A stretch of DNA of 64,000 nucleotides from Chiua virens (lineage: Eukaryota; Basidiomycota; Agaricomycetes; Boletales; Boletaceae), in assembly GCA_019787685.1 (NCBI GenBank), contig JAHNUO010000010.1, forward strand, positions 992,001 through 1,056,000, in the 5' to 3' direction. Each line of letters starts with the position of its first letter. Positions within the stretch are counted from its first letter, which is position 1. The notes under the pieces were generated by a model. The model was not told where the DNA came from and ran no database searches. It was given only the letters and a program-made list of their open reading frames with translations. Positions 10,776-21,344 of the stretch are shown one piece after another. A program made the translations under genes and the position numbers.

Positions 10776-11903
10776 GATCCTACTGATACTGATTCTGTGA
10801 TAGTTGTGATATTCTCCTCTCTTTCACTTTATCAGGCTTCAGCAGTGATCCAGCTTCCTCCAAACTATGCAGGCCTCATTGAATGATGTATATATAGATA
10901 TTCTACTGTATATATTACTGCCCATAATGTGTTAAACATTATCTAGGACACATTTATTACTTTTGTGCAATGAATATATTTAAAGGGATTTAAAGGGTAT
11001 ATTGTCAGGGCAATGTTGTATTATCCTGGCTCCTATGCTACTCTAATACTCTCTATTTTACTGTATTTTTTGGATGAGGATTGAAGACGTGAGGAGCGAC
11101 TCAAACATATGAGATGCGTGGGAAACCATCTGAAAACTTAGGAGACTTTGAAAACAAATCAAAAACTTGACATTGTGGCTTCCACAACGCCTTAAGCACC
11201 ATTCTAAGTAGTAGATAATCTATTTTACATGCCATATAACATGTGTACACTGTGTGCCTAGCCTATCCTAATTCCTAAGACATCAAAATTGCGAACATGC
11301 ATTCCATGAGGTTACTTTGAGCATATGTGCACGATCATGTTGACATTGAAGCAATTGCACTGAAGAGGTGTTTTTGCAGTTTCCATGTCTTAGAAATAGA
11401 ATAAGCTAGGCACATGATGTACACAAGTTCTATTGCATTCTACATACATTATCTACTGTTTAGATTGGTTCCTGAAGCGTTGTGGAAGCCATAATGTCAA
11501 GTTTTTGATTTGTTTTCAAAGTCTCCTAAGTTTTCAGATGGTTTCCCACGCATCTCATATGTTTGAGTCGCTCCTCACGTCTTCAATCCTCATCCAAAAA
11601 ATACAGTAAAATAGAGAGTATTAGAGTAGCATAGGAGCCAGGATAATACAACATTGCCCTGACAATATACCCTTTAAATCCCTTTAAATATATTCATTGC
11701 ACAAAAGTAATAAATGTGTCCTAGATAATGTTCAACACAGTGTGGGCAGTGATATATATGGCAGAATACATAGGCATAAATCATACAACACTACATACAC
11801 AATTCTGGGGGAGCTGGATCACTGTGAAAGCATGGGAAGGTGAAACATGGGTCAGGAGGAGAATGTGACACAACTATCACCAGGACTGATCCTGGTGATC
11901 TGT
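10776..11903. repeat. 1.1-kb near-palindromic inverted repeat (foldback) inside the element
   Basis: The left arm (about 10776-11330) and right arm (about 11340-11903) are imperfect reverse complements along almost their full length. The best-matched part is about 11010-11195 against 11480-11650, including the paired tracts GAAAACTTAGGAGACTTTG and CAAAGTCTCCTAAGTTTTC. Matching weakens towards the centre and the outer ends. The outermost pairing is near CTGTGATAGTTGTG on the left and its complement around 11870-11890. The block is AT-rich, unlike its GC-rich host element, so it may be a separate foldback insertion. No coding capacity is seen. Confidence 0.8.
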
Positions 11904-12239
11904 GCTGCTGATATGTTGTCGATATGTTTTAAACCTCCCAGAGAATACGTTATTCATGGGGCATTACCTGAATGTTTGAAAAAGCGGTCATGTTTTTCTT
12001 TTTCCAACAAATCCACATTATCACTGTACATCAGGTTTCATATCCCAAATTGAGCATTCACACACATATAATAGTACATCACATTGCATATATACAGACA
12101 AATGACGTGATGTACTGTGAGGAAGCAGGGAAAAAGAGAAAGAACATATTACCATTTCTGAAACACGACATATCAAGCATGCCACAATATTTCCTAATAA
12201 GGAGCGAGAGTGGGTGTTTGTCAATGTGCACGTGAAGTT

Positions 12240-14190
12240 CAAATGTTCGACAACCACAATGATGACGCCGACACCGACGTGACACGGCGACTCAGAGGAT
12301 GATGACAACGACACGATAACTGTGCTCTCGTTATTGTGTCGTTGTCTTTATCCTCATGATCGGAAACCTGAAGGAAGCATAAATGACGCCATGTCACAAT
12401 GATGACAATAATGAGGACGAAGACGACGTGACCCACACGCGACGCGATGATTACCATGTTATTGTCGTCGTCGTGCGAGCCATCTTAGACGTGTAGAAAG
12501 GGAGAGGGAGGCGCGGCGCAGCGCAACAAGGACAATGATGACGACACGACAACCGTGTCTCAACGGTTGTTGTGTCATTGTCACAGGTATTCTAGACGAA
12601 CAGGGAAGGAGAGAGAAGGGCGAGAGGGCGAGGAAAGGCAAAGGTGACGCGACAATGATGACGACGCGACAACAACGACATGGTTATCATGTCGTCGTCG
12701 TCATGTCGTCGTCGTCGTCAGGTGAGAGCCTGAGGTGCCAGTGCTGGAAGGGCAACGCAACGCGATGTCGACAACGACGCAGGTATTGCGCCACTGTCAT
12801 CGTCGGAAGGGGCGAGGTGAGGGAAAGGCGACGCGACAACGACATGATAACCACGATACCGCGGTTATCGTGTCGTCGTCATCGGGTGGGATGACACGAA
12901 AGGTGATGGAGGGCGACGCGACGCGACAACGTGGTTACCGCGTCATCGTCGTCGGATGGGAGGATAGGGCGAGGGAGGGGCAACGCGACGCGACACAACG
13001 ATGACGAAAACGATGCAACAACAGCGACAACGACACGATGACCACAGTATCGGGGTTATCGTGTCGTTGTCGTTGTTGGGTGCGATGATGGGAGGGGTGC
13101 AACATGATAACAACGACACGATATGTCGTTGTCATCGTCCTGTGGGACGAGGGGCGAGGGTGAGGGAGGAGCAACACGACAGCGACAACGACGTGATAAC
13201 CGCACAATTGCGGTTATCATGTCGTTGTCGAAGTTGGGTGAGACGAGGATGAGGGAAGGGGGAGCCGAGGGCAAGGAGGGTGATAGTGAGATGTCAATGA
13301 GCACGTTGGGACCGTGCGCATCGACAAGGTGGCGAGGTCCACAATGTCGTCATTGGGTGGAACGGCCCGGGGGGAGAGGGCGACGGAAGGGCCAGTCGAG
13401 GGCAAGGAGGGTGAGGGCGAGGGCGAGATGACGGCGGGCGCGTTGGGACTGTGCGTGTCAGACAAGGTGGCGAGGTGAGGGAAGGGCAACCCGATGTGAA
13501 AAAACGCGATGCGACGACAACGACGTGACAATCGCAATACGCGATTGTCATGTCGTTGTTATCCTCAGGTGGAATAAGGGGAGTGGGTGAAGAGAGGGTG
13601 AAGAGAGGGCAAGGAAGGCGAGGGCGAGATGACGGTGGGTGCGTCGGGGCCGTGTACATCCGCATTGGACGAGGGGAGAGGCGAGGGAAGGCCGAAATGG
13701 TGCGACAAAACACGACGCGACGATGACGGCGACGTCGTCACAATAACCGTATCGTTGAGTGGGAACGGTGACGAGAGGTGAGAGGGCGAGGAGGGCAAGA
13801 GCGAGATGATGGCGAGCGCGTCGGGACCGTGTGCATCGGACGAGGTGATGAGGGGAGGGAAGCGCATCGTGACGACAATGACGACGACGTGATAACCGCA
13901 CTATGATTGCGGTTATCACGTCGTCGTCATCGTCCAGTAGGACATGGCGGGAGGGGTGAGGGAGGGAAGGGCAAGGTGAAGGCAAGAGCGCGTCGGGACC
14001 GTGCGCCGATCAGACGAGGGAGGACCGGCGAGCAGTGTGACATCGTGACATCCGGGCGCGTCGGGCGAGGGCAGGGACGGCAAGGGCGGGACGGTGGCAG
14101 GCACATCGGCCGTGCGCATCGGACGAGGTGAGGGCCGGCGAGCACCGTGACGTCATGTCATCCGGGCACACCGGGAGGTGAGGACGAGGA
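12240..14190. repeat. GAC/GTC-rich low-complexity array with dispersed hairpins, right block
   Basis: Same repeat type as 8235-10360. Hairpins lie near 12846-12878, 13193-13224, 13523-13556 and 13885-13925, the last with long arms GACGACGTGATAACCGC and its complement around a short loop. Spacers are rich in GGGCGAGG, GCGTCGGGACCGTG and similar phrases that recur several times. Confidence 0.75.
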
Positions 14191-14342
14191 GGCGTGAGGA
14201 GGCATGAACGGGGACAAATGCGGCCTCGGAAGAGGCACCTGCGAGCCTCGTTCGAGGCCCAAGCTGGGCCCAAGCTAAATTTGGGCCCAGAGGCCTCCAA
14301 CGAGGCCGGTCTAAGAGACCTATTGTCACGTACAACGAAAAT

Positions 14343-14388
14343 TGGTCTGAAAGACCATCGGAGTTTGAAAAAAGTGCTGCCTGAGGTG
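14343..14388 (-). repeat. Right terminal inverted repeat of the 6.26-kb element
   Basis: Reverse complement begins CACCTCAGGCAGCAC and continues as in the left repeat. It is followed at once by the second CGCTTGTT at 14389-14396. Confidence 0.85.
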
Positions 14389-16244
14389 CGCTTGTTGTAC
14401 GTCTGGGCCTTAATGCAACGCCAATTACCGTTATGAGGGTAGTCAACATGACGCGAGCGGAAACGCACCGAGAGGCCCTGCGAGCTCAACAAGGAAGCAT
14501 ACCGAGGGCGGCAATGCACGATCGTCTAACATGGTCGTGAACTCGTTGACTTGAATCACATCCTCCGAGTTTAATCTTTCGATGGCAGCCAGGAGTTGAA
14601 GATCGGTGATCTGCGTATGTGGGAAGCGCAGCGTCAACCTATTCCAAATTAGCAATCATTGGACACCCGTCGTGCAACGAGATGGTATACGAACGATCTT
14701 CTTCCTGAAGACTTGAATATGGGGACACCGCTCTGACTGTCGAACCCGACAATTTCGATGATATCTCCCAATCGGTATCGCCATAAGCCGTCTCTCGTCG
14801 TCAAGATGGGCTCGTACCGCTTGCCCACCTCCAGTTCCCACTTAGTTGTTATCGCAATGAGCCGATGTCTGAACTACACAGTAGACGAGAAAATACGAAC
14901 CACTTGCCGAAGGTTTATGTGGGTTTCATCTTGACAATCATCTAAAAATTCGATGACGTCTTTGATGTTGAGCACGAATTCATCCAACTTGTTCGCATCG
15001 TGCGCAAAACCAAGCGTCACCTCTGATGCAAAGTATCCAGGCGAACGGAGGGCGACAGTTGGGCCCAGAATGGACCTCACCTGGATAATGCGCATTTATA
15101 TCATGAGGACGAGGTAGCTCAGAGCACCAGTCACACACCTTTGGGAGCCCTGTCACGAACGTGCCACTACATACCATCGCCACCACGCTGGTTTTCGGCC
15201 AAACCAGAGCAAACCATCCTTCACGGGAGAACGGAGGACCGATATCAAGCAACTCTGCTGCACGCTCAGGATCAGCAATGAAGTGTGCCTGTATGGATTT
15301 CAGAGACGGTATCACGCTCATAGAGTGTAACTTGCCTGCAAATGAGCCCGAACATGATCGATGCCTTCCAGATCAGGCAGTTTGCCGTCCCTGATGCAGG
15401 ATACGAGCACCTCCCATTGTTCATCAATGCGACGGAAGAGATCAATGAACGTCGTCGAGAATGGTATTAGGAATTGTTCTATATCTCGACGTGCGAGCCA
15501 AAAGAGTCCGTGAATGATTAGGAATGAAGGAAAGTATCCGATCACGGTTGCCGCCCATGGTACAGCATAGCCAGGGACTGGAATACACAGAAATCAGCGG
15601 TGTCATTGAGGGAAAGATGAAAGAAACATACAAGATTGCGACAATCGATTATCATCATCGGTATACCATCCGATGGTTCTACGCAGGAGGCCGCCCGTCA
15701 TGATGCAGACGGGGATCCGTCTTATGACTTCACCCGGCGCACGTTCTACTTCCTTGACATCCCTATATCCCGTGCACACCATTGTAGCGAGCGCAGATTT
15801 GCCATCTAGATCAATAAATGCCTTTCCAACGTTGGGTTCGTTAGAGTGTTTATATTTCGGCAGAATCTTCGGGCGTGTCCCAGATGTCGAGCTTGAAACG
15901 CCGAGCAGGTCTGGCAATCCAGGGGCGAGGAGATTCTCGACATTCTTTTCCTTGCACGGCTGCACTTTGAGTTTGTTTATGAACGGCTCGTATGGGTCAT
16001 AGGTCGACAATGGAACATGGGTCCGGAAGTTCGTTAATAATGTGTCGTCGTCCTCGGTACCACCGCACGCTAAGACAGCGCCACGAAATCCGGTGAGCAA
16101 AATTGCTTGAGACGCGTACTGAGTGTTGATGTTGGTCCGAATGATGTTGAGCAAGATATCATTCGTGCGTTCCTGTAGAGCAGCTACCTGCTCAGCCGTC
16201 GGAGCGGCGTTAACATGTTGGGTGGGTGTACTCAGTAACACCAT
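14389..16244 (-). pseudogene. GH3-family protein copy 1, 5' and central part
   Basis: The N-terminal and main catalytic part of a fungal GH3-family adenylate-forming enzyme. The ATG is at 16244 (MVLLSTPTQHV...). Conserved blocks match the intact copy: SSSTSGTRPKILPKY (nucleotide-binding loop region), PVCIMTGGLLRR, PGYAVPWAATVIGY, HVRAHLQ, ADPERAAELL, SREGWFALVWP, KLDEFVLN, TTRDGLWRYRLGDI and FPHTQITDLQ. Introns are short; the one at 15289-15335 starts GCAAGT, a GC-AG intron also present in the paralogue. The apparent stop near 14650 lies inside an intron with a GCTAAT branch point. Apart from the transposon cut at 14388 the gene reads cleanly, so inactivation looks recent. A truncated product missing the last 80 residues may still be made. 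Confidence 0.85.
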
Positions 16245-17230
16245 CTGGTCAAGGTCAGATACGATCGTCAGTTTGTTTCTGTGAGTCTGACTCTCTGGAT
16301 CTAACCTTCAAATGGATGATAATGTGAGGGTTTCACAGAACGTTGATCGTGTGTTTCTTGATGGGCCCATTTTTAAAGCAATTCAGCACTGGATCCAGGT
16401 TCGAAGATTGATCCGGAGTAAAGGAAGTATGAGTCAGATCGCTTTATGACATTGGCGCGCGCAGCATACATACTATTTACTCTGACTCTGCATCGTCTAT
16501 TTTTTATACGGTTACGCGATAAGCTACAGACAAGGCCCATCTGCATTAACAATACGATCTGATAATGACTCACTGGCATAGGCCTAGTGAGAGAGGCAAG
16601 CTTCCCAATCGAGTCGCAGAGGCTATCTGTTTCTTTGGAGATTAGTAAAGACTCAGTACTCATCAGTCAACTTCACCTGTGAGAAGCCGGTGCTTTCGGA
16701 ACCATGATATCCCATCGGTCGACCTTCGTCGGCTGGGAGCCCCCGATATCACGGAGACCCAACTCACACCGAGATAATTTCGAGTTCCGACGATAGTAGT
16801 AGTTCGACTCATGGGCACAAACCCCATCGACAGTTCTGGCGCCCGGACTTGAGTTTGATCGATCGATCTATGTAATATCCAAAAGCAGCTGACATCTCTT
16901 CGCAAGCTGTTCGCATGTCAATGACAAGGATGTATGCTGACAAAACATCTCTTGAATAAAAGTGCTGTGCGTAGGATTGGAAACTATGACAAAACCTATG
17001 TAATGAATCACTTGCTATCAATGTACACGTTTTCCAAATATCACGAGAGATTGCATCACTGGCATAAAACACGATTAGAGGCCCATCCCATCGACGTCCT
17101 GCTCGTCCAAATCTCCCATTTCGTTGACATGTTTGTTCAAACATTCACACTCTTTCCGGCGAAGTGAGTGCTTCAATGAGCGCGGTTGTCCTCCGAAAGG
17201 GATGTCTGTTGCAGTCAATGTAGTCAGAAA
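16245..17230. other. Upstream region of GH3 copy 1
   Basis: About 1 kb with no recognised gene. Minus-strand frames at 16373-16663, 16663-16905 and 16809-17144 show no domain. The last could include an untraced 3' exon of the WD40 gene to its right. Confidence 0.35.
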
Positions 17231-18215
17231 CTATCCAATACATCCGGCAAGAGCATATTCACTTACATTGTTAAGGTAGGCAGCGGGAAGAAAATCGTGA
17301 AGATTCCAAAGAGTGATTTTCTTGCCTGCACCCGTCACGATGTTATAATTGGCTGAAATGTCCATCGACCAGACAACATCAGTATGCTCGAGGACAGACC
17401 CAATTTTCTGAAGTGTGGCGGTATCCCAGAACAAAACTGATGAGAGCGCGGAGCATACAACGAAGGTACCATTGCGTGCCAGGGCAATGCATCCACGGTC
17501 CACGTCACCGTCGTAAATAGACCAACTCGAGAGCGTCGTTCCAGGTAGCTACATCCATGCAGTGGACGTGGCCATCGTAGGACAAGACAAAGAGTTGTTT
17601 GCTATTGTGAGCCCAGGCAAGGGATTGGTTTAGACGTGAGCTGACTTGAATTGGGAAGGTGGCGAGGAGTTGGCCGTCTTGACTGTCATAGATGCGGACG
17701 GAGTCGCGCCACCATGTAGCGGTGGCAACGAGGCGTCCGTCGGGTGAATATTTCGTTGCAGCCACCGCGTAGTATTCGTGCCGCCATTCCAAAAGGCGCT
17801 CGCCGGTCGACAACGACCAGACAAAGGTTGACCAGTCCCCTGCTCCGCTCACTATTCTTGTCCCATCTGGTGAGACGTCTACCGTATACACACTCATCCC
17901 ATGTGGCCAGTGTACGGCCACCCTTTCGTGGTTCATCGCATTCCACACCCCCACCCTATAACCATCCATCGCGACCACGACCCGCTCGCCATCCCGTGAT
18001 ACCGCGACGTCATAGACATCGCGCGTTGTGTCCATCGGTGGACCTACCTCCTCACCGTTATTCACCCTCCATTGTCGAACCATCTTTTCCGCGCCAGCAC
18101 TGATTATATGCTTTCCATCAGGGAGGAATATGACCGAAAATATGGTATCATGGCCATCGATTTCAATCGGCTTTCCTTCGTTTTGACTTCGCTTCGATGA
18201 AAGAACTGTCTCCAT
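17231..18215 (-). CDS. WD40-repeat protein, one-base frame break
   Basis: A short beta-propeller protein of the orphan type common in agaricomycetes. It begins METVLSSKRS and then shows GH-x-WD style repeats: GHDTIFSVIFLPDGKHIISA, VYDVAVSRDGERVVVA, VYTVDVSPDGTRIVSG, YSPDGRLVATA and SMDISANYNIVTGAGKKITLW. That is at least six blades. Such proteins act as binding scaffolds; no catalytic domain is attached. The frame changes at AA 17524-17525 (plus strand), where removing one base joins DALE to WSIYDGDVDRGCIALA, a normal continuation for this family. The 3' end is uncertain: a donor-like GTAAGT follows LPAAYLNN at about 17270, so there may be one more exon to the left. Confidence 0.75.
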
Positions 18216-18489
18216 CCGACCCTTCTCTTCAAGTCAGTGTTATACTTTCAACCATCTCGCCCATGTTACTCACTATTATTTGGCTTCAGGCGTAATTTGA
18301 ATAGGCGCAGATCAATGGCAGAAGGACGTGTGTGTGCAGTGCAGCAGTGCCTCACTCGGAGGTAAGCGCGGTGATAAGTTGATATTCTGCGATATTTGTG
18401 ATGAACAAGTACAACTTTATACAAGCTTCGGGTTAACATAGAAAGCACATTCCGTATCAGTGATACCAAGCTGCCGATACTCGTCACTC

Positions 18490-20658
18490 TTAATCCAAGA
18501 CCACCACCGCATACCCATCGTCCTTGGTGAGAGCAGGGAGTGTGTTGGCAACCACTGAACCAATCTTGTGAAACGTATTTGGCCCAGTTTTGTTCGCTAT
18601 CACCCAGCGCTTGGCACCCTGTGGATCTGCTGTCACATCCAAGATCCAGCATTGCTTGTCTACAGCCTTCTTATTGCATATCCAGCCTAGGAAAACGTAC
18701 GTGCCATCGGCCCCAGAGTAGCTTGGCCCGGGTCGTGCTGCGAATATTGCTCTGTGCCATCCAGCTATGCCCCCAGCACGAAACAGCCTGTCTCTGAGGT
18801 TCTCCGCTTCCACTATATCGAAGCATTCAGCGAGCGACGGCGCATGAAGAGCTTGGTCTATTTTTGTTTGATCGTGTTCGATAGTATCTCGCGACACCGA
18901 GGCGAGTGCCGCCTGGAACATCTGCATGATTGGCTGCGCATTGAACCCCTGTGCAACCAATGCCCAAGCACACGAAATCGTTTTATTCATCTCTCCATTG
19001 CCATCGCCGATTTCCACGCTGACCCCATTCATGCGTCCTACCACCCTCACAGTTAACTGTACTCCAGCTTTTGTCACCGTCACCCTTCTCCGGTTATGAT
19101 GGTTGCATACGTCGTGGACTTCGTGTGACGACAACGGATTGTCAGTAATCCGGGGGATCCAATTTGTGCCTCTTGGTGCGTCGGCAACCATCCCATCGTA
19201 AAGCAGTGGCCATACCCTCCCTTCTTCTATGGCTTTGACCAGGATTCGCTCCCACAGCCGTTCAAGTCGTGCAAGTTGTCTGGAAGGGGAGGTATGTGCA
19301 GAATGGTGATCAGATAGTATGCCAGAAGGTGCACCGTCAGGGAACTCGGGGATTTTGCTTTCTGTAGCGAGAAGGTCGGTGTTTGGCTCGTGCAGTGGCA
19401 CCCGATCGTCCTCTTTCAGCAGACCGTAGATCCCGAGTAGTCGATCGACAGGGAATGTGCATTGCCTCTTATCAGTGATAGCCACAGCGGGGAGGAAGTC
19501 AATATACCCATCCCTTTCGAGGGTGGCCTTCATCTTCCAACTACTTATGAGAGTTCCCCACGGTTTACCCTCGAAGCCGAAGCCACCCAGGTCGATGAAT
19601 TCGTAGACATTTCCACCTTTTGGCTGCTCTAAAATGTGATTGCTGGTGATGTTATAATACCAAGCGAAGCAGCGTTCCAATCTGTCAAAGCAAAGTTCTT
19701 GGCCATCCAAAAGAACGTGCTTCTTTGGGAGTAGTTGTTCCTGGTATGTCCAAATTCTCCAGAACCAGGAATCGTCGGCCACTTTTTCCACCATGGCAAT
19801 GCCATCCCAGATCGCTCTTGCATTATCCTTGACTGAGGCCCCTGAGTCTACGAAGCTCGACAAGATCTTCATGACGCGTTTATATGCGAAGGAGAATATC
19901 TTGTAGTTATGAGGAACCACGAGACAGGCCGTTGAATCTCGATAGTATTGCTTCATCTTCGGAATCTCTTCTCCCTTCTCGATCTCTGCTTCGGGAGTCC
20001 GGGATTGGTTAATGCATACGATGTCCAGCCAGATCCACTTGACGTGCTGCTTCTTGCAGAAATCCTGAATAGCGATCCATTTCTTCTTGTCAGAGATAGG
20101 TACCGGCCAAGGGACGGTGGGTATTTCCATGTATTCCCTGATCGCTCCCCAAACCTGCGACACTATGACGTAAGGAGGAACGGTGTCCATCGTTTCCTCA
20201 AGGTAAGCTTGTCGATCTTTCAAGATCATGTTTTCGCAATCGTACAACCGCAGAGGGCCACTCGAGCTAGATATAGAGATCGATCAGGTCAAGGGAGCCT
20301 GAGGTGGAGATTCAAATTCCTACCTTTCCTCGTCCATTTTCTCCTCAGCCTGTTCTTTCCCTTCGACTCTTCCTACCTCCGCTTCACTGACTGTATCCAC
20401 CTCCGCGAACCGTATCATACTATCCAACATATCCTTGGGCTTTGGCCAAATTTCGAGAATGTGAGTCTGTTCTCCACTCTGGTCCTCCCACAGGAACATG
20501 TTTTTATTCTTGACTTCATCCCTGAAGGTCCAGCCTTGACGAAAGCTGTACGGGGCAAGGAGCCCTGGATGCGAAGGTGGAGAACCCTCGGTGTGTGTCG
20601 GATCGTGAGAGCACTGACACGGACTAGCCTGAGGTTCAAGTTGACCGTGGGCTTGCAT
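18490..20658 (-). CDS. HET-domain protein A (heterokaryon incompatibility type)
   Basis: Two exons (20324-20658 and 18490-20266) give a 703-residue protein. The start at MQAHGQ is chosen because paralogue B starts identically. The HET domain shows YVIVSQVWG (about 144-152), WIWLDIVCINQ (189-199), EKGEEIPKMKQYYRDSTACLVVP and WFWRIWTYQEQLLP (279-292). HET domains trigger cell death in non-self recognition in ascomycetes; in basidiomycetes the role is mostly inferred. The 118-residue N-terminal part has a conserved NKNxFLWED patch and no known fold. The C-terminal 400 residues are conserved with B and end KDDGYAVVVLD. No transmembrane segment is seen. The gene is intact. Confidence 0.85.
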
Positions 20659-20879
20659 TTGCACTTGAGTAGGGGTACACAAAATGATGGAGAGCGGACG
20701 CGTTACAGCCTGAAGCTCAGACGCCGGTGTTGGACGTTAACACGGCCCACAACAGCCAAGTTTGGCTGTGTGATTCATTACATCGATGATCGCTCGTTCC
20801 AGAATTCATGCCGTAAGGCGCAAGTCATCACCGATCAACTGCTTCCCGGTCCAAGTTAGTAAGTGCCTAGATATATGTA

Positions 20880-21060
20880 AGAAAGAGTGCAGGCTCTGCC
20901 AGTATGTATGATGGTACTGTCGACTGAAGTAACGCCTTGATTTGCCCAGAAGCAACGTTTGCACACTCGCCCTTGGCACGCAAACATGCCCGCCGATTCT
21001 CCACACTGGTGGAAACGAATGCCTCAAACAGGCATTGTGCGTCAGGCCCTAGGGGAAAGA
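20880..21060 (-). pseudogene. GH3-family 3'-end relic
   Basis: A minus-strand translation gives CLFEAFVSTSVENRRA followed directly by KGECANVASGQIK. This matches the GH3 C terminus (LFEALVATNVEHRRA...WKGESANVASGQIK) with the intervening 25 or so residues deleted. DNA similarity to 24090-24285 is plain. No 5' part of a GH3 gene is found before HET gene B. It lies in the same relation to HET-A as the intact GH3 does to HET-B, so it marks a decayed second HET+GH3 unit. Confidence 0.75.
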
Positions 21061-21344
21061 CAGGAGCGACAGGAGAAACAGCTAATATACATACATGGAT
21101 GGTAAACACACCCACTGGTACGTTACACCGGCATACTACACGACTGACGACACACAGACCTGAGGAAATTAATTGCCACTCTCTTGACAGTACCCTCCCC
21201 TGGAAACCGCGTCCTCTCTATCGATCAGTGTTTGAGGCAACAGGATGACTATATGTACAACTTGGCAATACAAGCTTCAAGCTGTGTAGCATACTATTCT
21301 CGCCCCCAAAAACGAACTTGGTAGCACACTGGTACTCGCCACTT

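Larger units (their letters stand above)
8127..14388. mobile_element. 6.26-kb non-autonomous TIR DNA transposon inserted in GH3 exon
   Basis: The ends are CACC...GGTG with terminal inverted repeats of 46 bases (8127-8172 and 14343-14388) differing at about four positions. It is flanked by the 8-base direct repeat CGCTTGTT. An 8-base duplication is typical of hAT, P and KDZ-type elements; the superfamily cannot be fixed without a transposase, and I see none. A second inverted motif, GGTCT...AGACC, lies just inside each end. The interior has GAC/GTC-rich repeats with hairpins (8235-10360 and 12240-14190) around an AT-rich core containing a 1.1-kb inverted repeat. Long open frames inside are artefacts of the trinucleotide-rich composition. 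The matching TIRs and exact duplication suggest a fairly recent insertion. Confidence 0.88.

Noticed and set aside
8235..14190. CRISPR-like array
   Set aside because: The repeats are irregular in spacing and sequence, spacers are themselves low-complexity, and the host is a fungus.
12535..14519. Overlapping frames in the right repeat block
   Set aside because: Same compositional artefact as the left block.
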